This document shows, one piece after another, positions 35,963 through 44,563 of a stretch of DNA of 64,000 nucleotides. The notes beneath the pieces are model-generated. The model ran no database searches and was not told where the DNA came from. It was given only the letters and a program-made list of their open reading frames with translations. Location of the stretch: the NCBI GenBank assembly GCA_026391005.1, contig JAPLEV010000014.1, positions 1 through 64,000 of the forward strand, written 5' to 3'. The position numbers and the translations under genes are program-made. The stretch is from Flavobacteriia bacterium. GTDB taxonomy: Bacteria > Bacteroidota > Bacteroidia > Flavobacteriales_D > Crocinitomicaceae. The number at the start of each line of letters is the position of its first letter. Position 1 is the stretch's first letter.

Positions 35963-37123
35963 TTACCCTAATTTCTGATAGGTTTTCCACCACAAATCCG
36001 GCATTTCATTTTTCATTGCCCGATCGTAGTCAAATTTATTGCACGGCACCATATGATGCCGTTCAAATTTCGAAAATTCACTTGGTGGATAAGGCACTTC
36101 CATCCACCAACGGTCGGATTTATTACTACGATAAAAGACTAGTTCGTGCTCTCCTGTTTCTAAGAAAACGGTAAATTTTGTGTAATCGATTTTGCTACCA
36201 ACCGGAAAGTCGCCTTTTCTATCAAAAAAACCATCCATAAAATACCAACACATTTGGGCAATTAATTTCGCTTCAATCAATTTATCGGAAAAGCAATTAA
36301 AAATACCAAAGCTAGTTGCCTTATCACTAATGCCAGCATATTTAGCAATTTGGCATGCTTGATCAGCATAAAATCCATTTGGATTTCCTTGGTTATTATT
36401 TATTTCGGAAGCTCGAATAGCTTGAAAATCGAAACTTATGATATCGGAATTCCTAAGAATAGGTTCAGCGGTTTTAAAATCGGCATTAAATTCCCCTAGG
36501 CGGCAAACGTCAAAAAACAGTTTTTCAAACAAATCCAATTCTTTAGGCTGAGCAAAGGGAATTTGAAGTCCAATATTAGCATGATTAAACAGATAGCAGG
36601 GCCTTCTAATCAACAAACTGCCGATAAACTTTTCATGCGTTACGGGCTCCTCGGGCGTTCCTAAATCTAATTTTGAATCGATTGTACAGGTATTGATCAA
36701 TTGCTCCAATTCCTCATAACCAATAAACATAGCTGTTGTCAAGTCCTGTCCTCCACCAACAACAATTGGGACAATGTTATTTTTAACTAATTCAGCTACC
36801 ACTTGTCCTAAGGCGAAATAGGTATCTGACAATTCATCACCTGGCATAAGATTGCCTAAGTCATAAATCGTTGTTTTCCAATCTAATCCTTTGTATAAAG
36901 AATAGAGCTCATCCCTAAAATTACTTGGTCCCACAAACTGTTTTTCTATCCTTTCTTGTTCAAGCAAAACGCCTCGGTATTCTGGGACATAGAAAATAGC
37001 ACAAGTATTAGCTATTAAGGCCGGAAATTCGTTAGTGTATGAATCTATAACATTTCCTAGTTGTTCATCATGAAATGTAAGCGTTTGGCTTATGGGTTGA
37101 AAATAAATAGATAAATCTTTCAT
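35963..37123 (-). CDS. Arginase/formimidoylglutamase-fold protein lacking metal ligands
   Basis: A 386-residue member of the ureohydrolase superfamily in overall fold (VPIVVGGGQDLTTAMFIGYE, then TIDSKLDLGTP, then IISFDFQAIRASE). Active arginases and formimidoylglutamases bind two Mn ions through GG.HD, DAH.D and S.D.D. Here these read GGGQD, DSKLD and SFDFQ, so several ligands are replaced and catalysis is unlikely. Bacteroidota genomes often annotate this protein as formimidoylglutamase. No hut genes lie nearby; it sits beside the T9SS operon and is transcribed the same way. It may be a pseudoenzyme with a structural or regulatory role. Confidence 0.8.
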   Translation of the reverse strand: MKDLSIYFQPISQTLTFHDEQLGNVIDSYTNEFPALIANTCAIFYVPEYRGVLLEQERIEKQFVGPSNFRDELYSLYKGLDWKTTIYDLGNLMPGDELSDTYFALGQVVAELVKNNIVPIVVGGGQDLTTAMFIGYEELEQLINTCTIDSKLDLGTPEEPVTHEKFIGSLLIRRPCYLFNHANIGLQIPFAQPKELDLFEKLFFDVCRLGEFNADFKTAEPILRNSDIISFDFQAIRASEINNNQGNPNGFYADQACQIAKYAGISDKATSFGIFNCFSDKLIEAKLIAQMCWYFMDGFFDRKGDFPVGSKIDYTKFTVFLETGEHELVFYRSNKSDRWWMEVPYPPSEFSKFERHHMVPCNKFDYDRAMKNEMPDLWWKTYQKLG

Positions 37124-37141
37124 TTGCTATTTTGATAAGTT

Positions 37142-37149
37142 CAAAACTA
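37142..37149 (-). promoter_or_regulatory. -7 promoter box of the arginase-fold gene
   Basis: Minus-strand TAGTTTTG, 18 bases before ATG 37123; exact TAnnTTTG match, implied UTR about 13 bases. Confidence 0.45.
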
Positions 37150-37237
37150 GCTTAAAGTCAAATTTAAATCGTGGGCTTAAGCTAAAAGAAATGAAAGGTA
37201 AAAAGTGAATAACTATTACTCTTTTATTCTCTTCCAC

Positions 37238-37630
37238 TTATTTTTCTAGAATTATTTTAATATTTGGCTTAAAATAAAGGTTAGATTTCAACACCTTTCC
37301 ATCTTCTCGATAGATTGGTTTGCCATCACTATCTAATTTACTCATATTAGATCGCTGAATTTCATTAAAAACCTCCTCTATTTTATACTGAAGGCCGTGT
37401 CGCAAAATGGTTCCGCACAAAATATATAATTGGTCACCCAGGGCATCGGCTATCTCAACAATATCCCTATTCTTAGCTGCTTCCAAGTATTCCTCATTTT
37501 CTTCTTTCATTAGATTAAAACGTAAATCAATATCTTGGGGCGTCAAATCCACCGTTGGGGCATGATTGTTTTCAATTCCAAAAGCATCATGAAAAGTACC
37601 AACTGCTTTGATTACTTCTTGTAATTCCAT
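37238..37630 (-). CDS. MazG-like nucleoside triphosphate pyrophosphohydrolase
   Basis: A 130-residue all-alpha NTP-PPase. The Mg-binding signature is EENEEYLEAAKNRDIVEIAD followed by ALGD (EExxE then ExxD, about residues 41-66). Such enzymes hydrolyse (d)NTPs or modified nucleotides to monophosphate and PPi; phosphoribosyl-ATP-like substrates are also known in the superfamily. The C-terminal tail (YREDGKVLKSNLYFKPNI) is typical of a small house-cleaning subgroup. It is coupled to the upstream E1 dehydrogenase gene with a 10-base gap, probably by shared transcription only. Confidence 0.85.
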   Translation of the reverse strand: MELQEVIKAVGTFHDAFGIENNHAPTVDLTPQDIDLRFNLMKEENEEYLEAAKNRDIVEIADALGDQLYILCGTILRHGLQYKIEEVFNEIQRSNMSKLDSDGKPIYREDGKVLKSNLYFKPNIKIILEK

Positions 37631-37640
37631 TTTAAAAAGG

Positions 37641-39728
37641 TTAATTATTTAATAATTTTTCGAGGGCCGTTTGCACTTTTGATGCATTGGGTAAAATCAC
37701 ATCTTCCAAGCCAGAATTTAGCGGAATTGCAGGTGTATCGATTGCTCCTACAATTTGTATTGCCGCATCAAGAAAGTTAAAATTATCACGTTGAAGACGC
37801 CCGGCAAGACCGAGAGCAAAATTACATTCAATTGATTCCTCGGTAACAATTAAAACTTTTCCATGTCTTTGACATAGCGCATTCATCGCCTCGTGATCAA
37901 GGGGATTCAAACTTCTAAGGTCCAAAATTTCAACCCTTCCTTTAAATTCTTTTGCCGCTTTTAAAGCCCAATAAACGCCCATGCCATATGTTATAACACC
38001 GCAAGTTTCTCCTTTCTCTAAGGATAACGGTTCCGCTTCAATAACTGTTCTTGCCTTTCCGATAGGTATGCAATACTCCTCATCGGGCTCTGGCGACATT
38101 GCTCCTTCTGTACCTTCTATTTTGGACCAATACAGCCCTTTATGTTCTAAAATAACAACTGGATTTGGATCATAAAATGCTGCTTTTATCAATCCTTTTA
38201 AATCCGCACCAGTAGAAGGGTATAAGAGCTTTATACCCCTGATATTCGTCAATACCGACTCTACACTAGATGAGTGGTATGGTCCGCCTGAACCGTATGC
38301 TCCTATGGGCACGCGAATAATACAACTAACCGGCCATTTGCCATTAGACAAATAATAAGACCTTGATACCTCTGTAAACAATTGATTTAATCCAGGCCAA
38401 ATATAATCAGCGAATTGAACCTCTACGATTGGTTTCAGTCCAACTGCAGACATCCCGACTGTTGATCCAATTATAAAAGCTTCCTGAATCGGAGTATTAA
38501 AAACCCTATCATCGCCAAAAGTTTGAGCTAAGGTCGCTGCTTCACGAAATACTCCCCCTAACCTACCCCCAACATCTTGGCCATATAGCAAAGCTTCGGG
38601 GTGTTTTTGCATTAATTCCCTAACGGCAAAAAGAGCAGAATCAACCATAACTGTTTTCTTTTTACCTTTCGGTTCCCTGACACCTTTTTCTTCTGTAATG
38701 GGCGTAGGCGCAAATATATAATCGGTCACAGAATCCAAAGCTGGGTCGGGAGAATTTAAAGCCAGAAGGTATTGTTCATCTATCAACTTTCTACAAAGTG
38801 ACTCTGTATTTATAGTATCCGCAAGCGAAACATTAAATTCAGATAAAATTGCCTTTAATTTTGGATAAGGGTCATTTTTTTCAGCTTCTTCTAAATCATC
38901 TCTATACCACTCCTTTCTAACGCCAGACGTATGATGCCCAAGCAAAGGAACTTTTGCGTGTATAATAAAAGGACGCCGTTCTTTTCTAACTAGGGAAAAT
39001 ACCTCCTGAACCGTTTGAAAACAAGTCTCAAAATCTGTTCCGTCAATCGTTCGGACCTCTATCCCCGCAAATCCTTTTGCGTAAGTGCTAATATCTTGAG
39101 CTCTCGTTTCCGATGCTTTCGCTGAAATATCCCAGCCATTATCTTGAACTAAGTAAACAATTGGAAATTGTTTCAATGCCGCCATTTGAAAAGCCTCAGA
39201 TACCTCACCTTCAGTACAGGAAGCATCTCCGAGAGAACACACAATAACAGGAGCATTGTATTCATCAACAATACTCAATCCTCTTTTTTCTTTATACTGA
39301 ATTCCCATAGCTATACCCGTTGTGGGGATTGCCTGCATTCCGGTGGCGGAAGATTGGTGAATAATTTTGGGAAACTGCTCTTTATTCAGAGAGGGATGGG
39401 CATAATAGGTTCTGCCACCTGAAAAAATATCATCCCTTTTTGCAAAAACTTGCAGCATTAACTCATACGGACTTATTCCAATACCTAGTAGCAATGAGTC
39501 ATCACGATAATAGGGAGATACCCAATCGTATGGTTTTAATTGCATGCCAATTGCAATCTGAATCGCTTCATGACCACGAGAAGTTGCATGCACATATTTT
39601 GCTGTAACCTCTTTATTTTGCTCAAATTTTTCAGCTAGTAATTTAGCCGTGCACATGTGCTTGAATGCTAATTTTATCATCTCCTCATCAAGGATAACTT
39701 TTAAGGGGATTTCTTTTTTCTGAATCAT
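37641..39728 (-). CDS. 2-oxoacid dehydrogenase E1, fused alpha and beta subunits
   Basis: A 695-residue fusion. The alpha half carries the thiamine diphosphate site SLGDASCTEGEVSEAFQMAA through VQDNGWDISAKAS (about 165-205). The beta half starts near residue 365 (LFAVRELMQKHPEALLYGQDVGG), with GVFREAATLAQTFG, VEVQFADYIWPGLNQL and the C-terminal transketolase domain. This is the E1 of branched-chain (2-oxoisovalerate) or pyruvate-type dehydrogenases as found fused in Bacteroidota. The substrate is uncertain without E2. ATG 39728 is chosen over an upstream TTG because the promoter TATATTTG lies across that codon. Confidence 0.9.
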   Translation of the reverse strand: MIQKKEIPLKVILDEEMIKLAFKHMCTAKLLAEKFEQNKEVTAKYVHATSRGHEAIQIAIGMQLKPYDWVSPYYRDDSLLLGIGISPYELMLQVFAKRDDIFSGGRTYYAHPSLNKEQFPKIIHQSSATGMQAIPTTGIAMGIQYKEKRGLSIVDEYNAPVIVCSLGDASCTEGEVSEAFQMAALKQFPIVYLVQDNGWDISAKASETRAQDISTYAKGFAGIEVRTIDGTDFETCFQTVQEVFSLVRKERRPFIIHAKVPLLGHHTSGVRKEWYRDDLEEAEKNDPYPKLKAILSEFNVSLADTINTESLCRKLIDEQYLLALNSPDPALDSVTDYIFAPTPITEEKGVREPKGKKKTVMVDSALFAVRELMQKHPEALLYGQDVGGRLGGVFREAATLAQTFGDDRVFNTPIQEAFIIGSTVGMSAVGLKPIVEVQFADYIWPGLNQLFTEVSRSYYLSNGKWPVSCIIRVPIGAYGSGGPYHSSSVESVLTNIRGIKLLYPSTGADLKGLIKAAFYDPNPVVILEHKGLYWSKIEGTEGAMSPEPDEEYCIPIGKARTVIEAEPLSLEKGETCGVITYGMGVYWALKAAKEFKGRVEILDLRSLNPLDHEAMNALCQRHGKVLIVTEESIECNFALGLAGRLQRDNFNFLDAAIQIVGAIDTPAIPLNSGLEDVILPNASKVQTALEKLLNN

Positions 39729-39746
39729 TTTTAATTTAAGAAGAGA

Positions 39747-39754
39747 CAAATATA
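39747..39754 (-). promoter_or_regulatory. -7 promoter box of the fused E1 gene
   Basis: Minus-strand TATATTTG, 18 bases before ATG 39728. Exact TAnnTTTG match; implied UTR about 14 bases. Confidence 0.5.
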
Positions 39755-39807
39755 CAAAAGAACATTTTAAGTCACTAGCTTAAGATTACTAGTGAGCTAT
39801 TAGGTGG

Positions 39808-40836
39808 CTAAATCACCACAGCAGGTTGCAGTAATTCTAATGACAGATTTTGTGCGTTTAACTCTGCCATGGCTCCAATTGGTATCGTCCACTTTTTAGT
39901 TGTATGGCCAAAGGGGGCATTAAAAATTGCCGGGATTTTTAGCGGTAACACATGATGCTTTAGAACTTCTAAGAGAGAAAAAGAGCGCTTCGGATTTTCA
40001 CTCTTACAGTCAGTACATTGGCCAAAAATAAAACCAGATAGCTTATCTAAAATACCGGCAAGTTTTAATTGTGTTAGCATTCTATCTATCGTATATGTAT
40101 CCTCATTGAGGTCTTCAAGAAATAAAATTTTACCATCACAATTTGGTATATATTCGGTACCTATTAAGCTATTAAAAACGGAAAGATTGCCCCCAATTAA
40201 TTCACCTCTAGCTATCCCAGGGCTTAACATTATCATTTTAATTTCAGCATCAAGTGGGAATGCGCTTTTCTCTCCTAGTAAAACAGTTTTAGTAAAAGAA
40301 AGAGTTGAAAAAGGATCCCAACTTGATAAGCCAAGCGGCCCATGAAAAGTTATTAAATTTGTTTTGGTATAAATGGCTAGAATTAGACTTGTAATATCAC
40401 TAAATCCCATAATCATCTTTGGATTATCCGCAATTAGTTTAAAGTCTAAAAGTCTAAAAATTCTTGCACATCCCCAACCTCCGCGAGAGCAAAAGATACC
40501 TTTTATGGATTGGTTAGCAAATGCGGCATTAATATCCGCTGCTCGCTCTTCATCGGTTCCTGCTAAAAATCCATAACAATTAGCAGCAGATTTAGCAATT
40601 TCAACTTCAAAGCCAAAATCTGATAAAACCTTTTTAAATTCCATGATTTTCTTTGAATCATAAACGGCTCCTGCAGGGGATACAATTATAACTTTATCTC
40701 CTTTTTTTAGAGCGGCAGGCATCAAAGACTTTTGTGAACTGGCAACCAGTGAATTCTGGGGACTAAGAAGGGGATGCGCTATAGATGCGGAAGCTAAAAG
40801 AGCTGAATACTTCAAAAAATCTCTTCTATTATGCAT
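39808..40836 (-). CDS. LD-carboxypeptidase (peptidase S66) with Tat-like signal
   Basis: A 342-residue S66 peptidase. The N-terminus MHNRRDFLKYSALLASASIA has the twin-arginine RRDFLK motif. Catalytic Ser is in MGFSDITSLILAIY, Glu in ILFLEDLNEDTY and His in APFGHTTKKWTIPIG; the oxyanion region GGWGCARIFRLLD is also present. These enzymes cut the L-D bond of murein tetrapeptides in peptidoglycan recycling or remodelling; an exported form would act in the periplasm. It follows the DUF2141 gene by 20 bases on the same strand. Confidence 0.9.
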   Translation of the reverse strand: MHNRRDFLKYSALLASASIAHPLLSPQNSLVASSQKSLMPAALKKGDKVIIVSPAGAVYDSKKIMEFKKVLSDFGFEVEIAKSAANCYGFLAGTDEERAADINAAFANQSIKGIFCSRGGWGCARIFRLLDFKLIADNPKMIMGFSDITSLILAIYTKTNLITFHGPLGLSSWDPFSTLSFTKTVLLGEKSAFPLDAEIKMIMLSPGIARGELIGGNLSVFNSLIGTEYIPNCDGKILFLEDLNEDTYTIDRMLTQLKLAGILDKLSGFIFGQCTDCKSENPKRSFSLLEVLKHHVLPLKIPAIFNAPFGHTTKKWTIPIGAMAELNAQNLSLELLQPAVVI

Positions 40837-40856
40837 GCATCATTTCATTACATGAA

Positions 40857-41282
40857 TTATAAACTATTCTTAATTGTTATACTTTTGTTTTTATCAAGTT
40901 TAATCAAACAATTTTCGAAAGAAGGAGCTGAAAATATTGGCCGAATGTTGTTAGAAAATCCATATGGCTCGGTTGGTAAACCAAAAAAATTTCTGTCGCA
41001 CGATTTATTATTATTTTGATCGTGATAAACACAAACACCATAATTACCTGGCTCTAATTGATAAAAAATAACTGTAACTTGTTTTTCTGTAATCTTTGTT
41101 CTTATTTGCTTATAAGTTAGTCCAACTTCCGCAAAAGTTTCAGCATTCCGATACAAGCCCAGTTCAACCATGCCATTTGTATTTTTCAGATTTGTTACGG
41201 TTACAGATAAGTTGTATGTTATTTTTTGAGCTTGCAGCACCACAAGTATCGAGCAAAGAATAATTGTTAATATGATTTTCAA
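40857..41282 (-). CDS. DUF2141 secreted protein
   Basis: A 141-residue exported protein with signal peptide (MKIILTIILCSILVVLQAQ) and one DUF2141 domain: NLSVTVTNLKNTNGMVELGLYRN, QLEPGNYGVCVYHDQNNNKSCDRNFFGLPTEPYGFSNN. The DQNNN.K.D.N..G.P.E.YGFSNN stretch is the family signature. Function is unknown; the fold is probably an Ig-like beta sandwich. It is often found beside lipid- or carotenoid-modifying genes and here follows a fatty acid hydroxylase-type gene by seven bases. Confidence 0.9.
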   Translation of the reverse strand: MKIILTIILCSILVVLQAQKITYNLSVTVTNLKNTNGMVELGLYRNAETFAEVGLTYKQIRTKITEKQVTVIFYQLEPGNYGVCVYHDQNNNKSCDRNFFGLPTEPYGFSNNIRPIFSAPSFENCLIKLDKNKSITIKNSL

Positions 41283-41289
41283 GGTATGC

Positions 41290-41976
41290 TTAAAAATTAG
41301 TTTTAAATAGCCGATCCATCCAAAGAAAAGTAGATGAATAATTTCCCGTTAACTTAGCGTGATGATCATCGTGATGTTTCGTTTTACTTAACAATGGTAT
41401 TTTACTTGAAACAGGTAATTCTAGATCAGAATGAATGTGAATCTCATGTAGATTTCTTAATCCACCGAAAATCCAAAATGCATAAAGATTAACCGGCATA
41501 AACATGAAAAGAATGGCGAATCCTAAAAATGCACCTATCATTCCTAACAACCATTCAATTGGGTGAGCATAAAGGTATTCAAGCGGAAAAGGTTTTGTTG
41601 CTCTATGATGAATGGAGTGTACTGTTTTAAGCATGTATTTATTTTCGTGCAGCCATCTGTGGTAGAAATAGAAAAAAATATCATCAATAACAAAGGCGAC
41701 AACAACTTGAAAAATAATTGTTCCGATAGAAAAATCCTGGATAAAAAAGTCAGCGAAAAAATAGGCCCCAAAACCAGAAATCGTCAACAAAAGGGTTATA
41801 TTGAAAAGATAAAGAGGCATTCGTTTGGAAAAAAGGCCTTTTACATATGGTTTCTTTTGAATCGAAAACTTCTGAAAAGCAGAGGTATACAAGACCAATA
41901 TCGAATATATTAGTCCAAATAGATTCGTACAAATCAATAAAACAATGGTATAAATAGCAATACTAGCTGCGCTCAT
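41290..41976 (-). CDS. Sterol desaturase / fatty acid hydroxylase-type membrane oxygenase
   Basis: A 228-residue membrane di-iron protein with about four helices and the three His boxes HRWLHE, HSIHHRA and HHDDHHAKL. Such enzymes hydroxylate or desaturate lipids, sterols or carotenoids in the membrane. The substrate is not readable from the sequence; length and His-box spacing do not exclude a carotenoid hydroxylase. Its ATG overlaps the stop of the FkbM methyltransferase gene by four bases. Confidence 0.87.
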   Translation of the reverse strand: MSAASIAIYTIVLLICTNLFGLIYSILVLYTSAFQKFSIQKKPYVKGLFSKRMPLYLFNITLLLTISGFGAYFFADFFIQDFSIGTIIFQVVVAFVIDDIFFYFYHRWLHENKYMLKTVHSIHHRATKPFPLEYLYAHPIEWLLGMIGAFLGFAILFMFMPVNLYAFWIFGGLRNLHEIHIHSDLELPVSSKIPLLSKTKHHDDHHAKLTGNYSSTFLWMDRLFKTNF

Positions 41977-42770
41977 TCTTTCACTGCAAAAATATTAAAC
42001 ATAGCTGAGTTTTCTAAGCCTTTTTCTTGCTCGTCAGTAAGGCGTGTAAATCCTTTTTGGGTAAACAATTCTTTGACTTTTTGAACTCTATTTTCAGTAT
42101 CATGAACCTCTATTACGATGGATTTTATTTTGAGCCAATCTGCCTCGTTAATACCCGTTAAAACATCCCATTCGGCACCCTCACAATCAATTTTAAGCAA
42201 ATCAATTTTTTGAATATTTTCCGATTCTATAATAGATGATAAGGTTTTTAATTCACACGTAACTAGTTTTTTCCCTTTCACCAAATACTTAGCTATAATT
42301 CCTGAGAACATCAAAGGAATCCATTTCATCCATCGCATATCATCGGGTGGGTTTCGCATGGTACCTTTAACTGCTCGCTGAAAAGCGGTTGGGTCAGCAT
42401 CCCATTGCTGTGGATGCAAGGTAGAGAGCGCTGGCGTATTTGGAAAGTAGGTGAAGGTAGCATTGGTGTTTTCATTTGAAACACCATAAGGAAGAACATG
42501 CATATTTCCATTTCCATGCAGCACGGCATTTTTAGACAAGGCCTCCACAATATCCGGAATCGGTTCAAAGCAATAAACACTTACATTTTTTGCTTTCTGC
42601 ATTGCCCTAACTCCAAATATACCAATATTAGCTCCTACATCAAAAACGACATCACCATCCTTTATAGCAATTCCATTTTGAAGATAACCCTCTACATGAT
42701 GGTCTAACATTTTTGCTTCTGGTTTTCTTAAGCAATGCACTTTGGTACCATCAGAAAGTTTCGCTATCAT
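41973..42770 (-). CDS. FkbM-family methyltransferase
   Basis: A 265-residue SAM-dependent methyltransferase. Motif I is DVVFDVGANIGIFGVRAMQK, followed by VYCFEPIPDIVEALSKN and the FkbM signature IDLLKIDCEGAEWDVLTG, then IVIEVHD. The family O-methylates sugars or small molecules. It is the first gene of a four-gene minus-strand run (FkbM, His-box oxygenase, DUF2141, LD-carboxypeptidase), which suggests modification of a membrane lipid or envelope molecule. Confidence 0.9.
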   Translation of the reverse strand: MIAKLSDGTKVHCLRKPEAKMLDHHVEGYLQNGIAIKDGDVVFDVGANIGIFGVRAMQKAKNVSVYCFEPIPDIVEALSKNAVLHGNGNMHVLPYGVSNENTNATFTYFPNTPALSTLHPQQWDADPTAFQRAVKGTMRNPPDDMRWMKWIPLMFSGIIAKYLVKGKKLVTCELKTLSSIIESENIQKIDLLKIDCEGAEWDVLTGINEADWLKIKSIVIEVHDTENRVQKVKELFTQKGFTRLTDEQEKGLENSAMFNIFAVKE

Positions 42771-42806
42771 AACTTTTACTTTAATATTTCGCTAAAATAA
42801 AAAAAA

Positions 42807-44438
42807 TTATTGTTCAAGAAACGGATATTCATAACTTATTGGTGGGACAAATGTTTCTTTTATAGTTCTTGCAGAAACCCATCTTAATAAGTTCATAGCA
42901 GCACCTGCTTTATCATTAGTTCCAGAACCCCTTGCTCCACCAAAAGGCTGCTGCCCTACCACTGCTCCTGAGGGTTTATCATTAATGTAAAAGTTTCCTG
43001 CGGCATTTTCCAATATTCGAGTTGCCGTATTAATGGCATAACGATCCTGAGCAATAATAGACCCTGTTAAAGCATACTCAGAAGTTTCATCAATAAGCTT
43101 CAATGTTTGTTCATAAGCACTGTCATCATAAATATAGATGGTAAGAACAGGGCCAAATATTTCCTCACACATGGTGCGAAACTTTGGATTAGTAGTAACA
43201 AAGGTTGTTGGTTCAATAAAATAACCAACAGATTTATCATAGCCTCCGCCCGTTATTAATTCGGCATCTGGTTGAGCTTTACAATAATCGATAAATGAAC
43301 TGATTTTATCAAAAGCTGTTTCATCAATGACGGCATTTACAAAATTAGAGGTGTCGAATGGCGACCCTATTTTAATTGAATTAACTTGTTCAACAAAGTG
43401 TTTTTTTATTTCTGGCCAAAGCGATTTTGGGAGATATGCCCTTGATGCAGCAGAACACTTTTGTCCTTGGAATTCAAATGCACCACGAGCAAGTGCCGTT
43501 GCAACAACTGCCGGAATAGCTGAGGTATGCGCCACCACAAAATCCTTTCCTCCTGTTTCGCCAACAATGCGTGGATAGGTACGATAATAGGAAAGATTCT
43601 CTCCTATTTGCTTCCATAGTGCTCGAAAAACATTAGTTGATCCAGTAAAATGCAAGCCTGAAAAATCCTTATGCTTAAAAATAATATCCCCAGCAACAGG
43701 GCCATCAACAGTAATCATATTGACTACCCCATCAGGCAAGCCAGCAGCTTTAAATAATTCCATGATAACCTGAGCAGAATAAACCTGAGAATCAGACGGC
43801 TTCCAAACCACGACATTTCCCATCATAGCTGGAGCAGCGCATAAATTAGCAGCGATTGCCGTAAAATTAAAAGGCGTAATAGCAAAAACAAATCCTTCAA
43901 GTGGTCGGTATTGAAGTCGGTTCCAAACACCGGGAGAAGAATCAGGTTGTTCTTTATAAATTTGCGTCATGTATTGAACATTGAAGCGCAAAAAATCAAT
44001 CAATTCACATGCAGCATCTATTTCAGATTGAAAAACATTTTTGGATTGCGCTAGCATCGTGGCGGCGTTCATTTTATTTCTAAAAGGACCGGCCAATAAA
44101 TCAGCTGCCTTTAAAAAAATCGCAGCACGATCCTCCCAAGGAAGATTTGCCCATGCACTTCTAGCGGCCATTGCTGCATCAATTGCATCCGTTACATGCG
44201 AAGCATCGCCAAAATTAAAATGACCCAAGACCTTTTGATGCTCATGTGGTGGGCTCATTGTTTTTTTATTGCTCGTTCTTATTTCCTGAGCGCCAATATA
44301 CATAGGCACATCAATTGGCTGTTGCGAGTACATCTTGTTGTAACAAGACAATAAACCAGCTCTATCTTCGCTTCCTTTAGCGTATGATTTTACGGGTTCA
44401 TTAATGGCTATAGGTGTTTTAAAAAAAGCGTTTGACAT
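42807..44438 (-). CDS. pruA: L-glutamate gamma-semialdehyde dehydrogenase (P5C dehydrogenase)
   Basis: A 543-residue aldehyde dehydrogenase of the PruA type. Motifs are FVFAITPFNFTAIAANLCAAP, IVGETGGKDFVVAH with catalytic Glu, and FQGQKCSAASRAYLP with the nucleophile Cys (about residue 330); the C-terminus NDKPSGAVVGQQPFGGARGSG is characteristic. It oxidises glutamate semialdehyde to glutamate in proline and arginine breakdown. ATG 44438 (MSNAFFKTPIAINEP) is the family start; the longer frame covers the promoter. Confidence 0.95.
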   Translation of the reverse strand: MSNAFFKTPIAINEPVKSYAKGSEDRAGLLSCYNKMYSQQPIDVPMYIGAQEIRTSNKKTMSPPHEHQKVLGHFNFGDASHVTDAIDAAMAARSAWANLPWEDRAAIFLKAADLLAGPFRNKMNAATMLAQSKNVFQSEIDAACELIDFLRFNVQYMTQIYKEQPDSSPGVWNRLQYRPLEGFVFAITPFNFTAIAANLCAAPAMMGNVVVWKPSDSQVYSAQVIMELFKAAGLPDGVVNMITVDGPVAGDIIFKHKDFSGLHFTGSTNVFRALWKQIGENLSYYRTYPRIVGETGGKDFVVAHTSAIPAVVATALARGAFEFQGQKCSAASRAYLPKSLWPEIKKHFVEQVNSIKIGSPFDTSNFVNAVIDETAFDKISSFIDYCKAQPDAELITGGGYDKSVGYFIEPTTFVTTNPKFRTMCEEIFGPVLTIYIYDDSAYEQTLKLIDETSEYALTGSIIAQDRYAINTATRILENAAGNFYINDKPSGAVVGQQPFGGARGSGTNDKAGAAMNLLRWVSARTIKETFVPPISYEYPFLEQ

Positions 44439-44457
44439 AATTTCATTTTTAATTACA

Positions 44458-44465
44458 CAAATATA
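44458..44465 (-). promoter_or_regulatory. -7 promoter box of pruA
   Basis: Minus-strand TATATTTG, 19 bases before ATG 44438, in the divergent intergenic region shared with recF. Implied UTR about 15 bases. Confidence 0.55.
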
Positions 44466-44551
44466 ACATTTGTTATAATTTACAGGGCTAAACAAGGGTG
44501 AAAACTCGATAGAATTTATTTCTACAAACGATTATTTCGCCATTAAAATTG

Positions 44552-44559
44552 TACCTTTG
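44552..44559 (+). promoter_or_regulatory. -7 promoter box 4 nt before the recF ATG (predicted leaderless mRNA)
   Basis: TACCTTTG, then GAGC, then ATG 44564. Exact TAnnTTTG match. A TTG start at 44549 would place the box inside the coding region. Confidence 0.65.
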
Positions 44560-44563
44560 GAGC

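Noticed and set aside
40831-41019. Plus-strand 62-codon frame with a hydrophobic start
   Set aside because: It runs antisense to the end of the DUF2141 gene; its hydrophobic stretch is an artefact of AT-rich complementary sequence.
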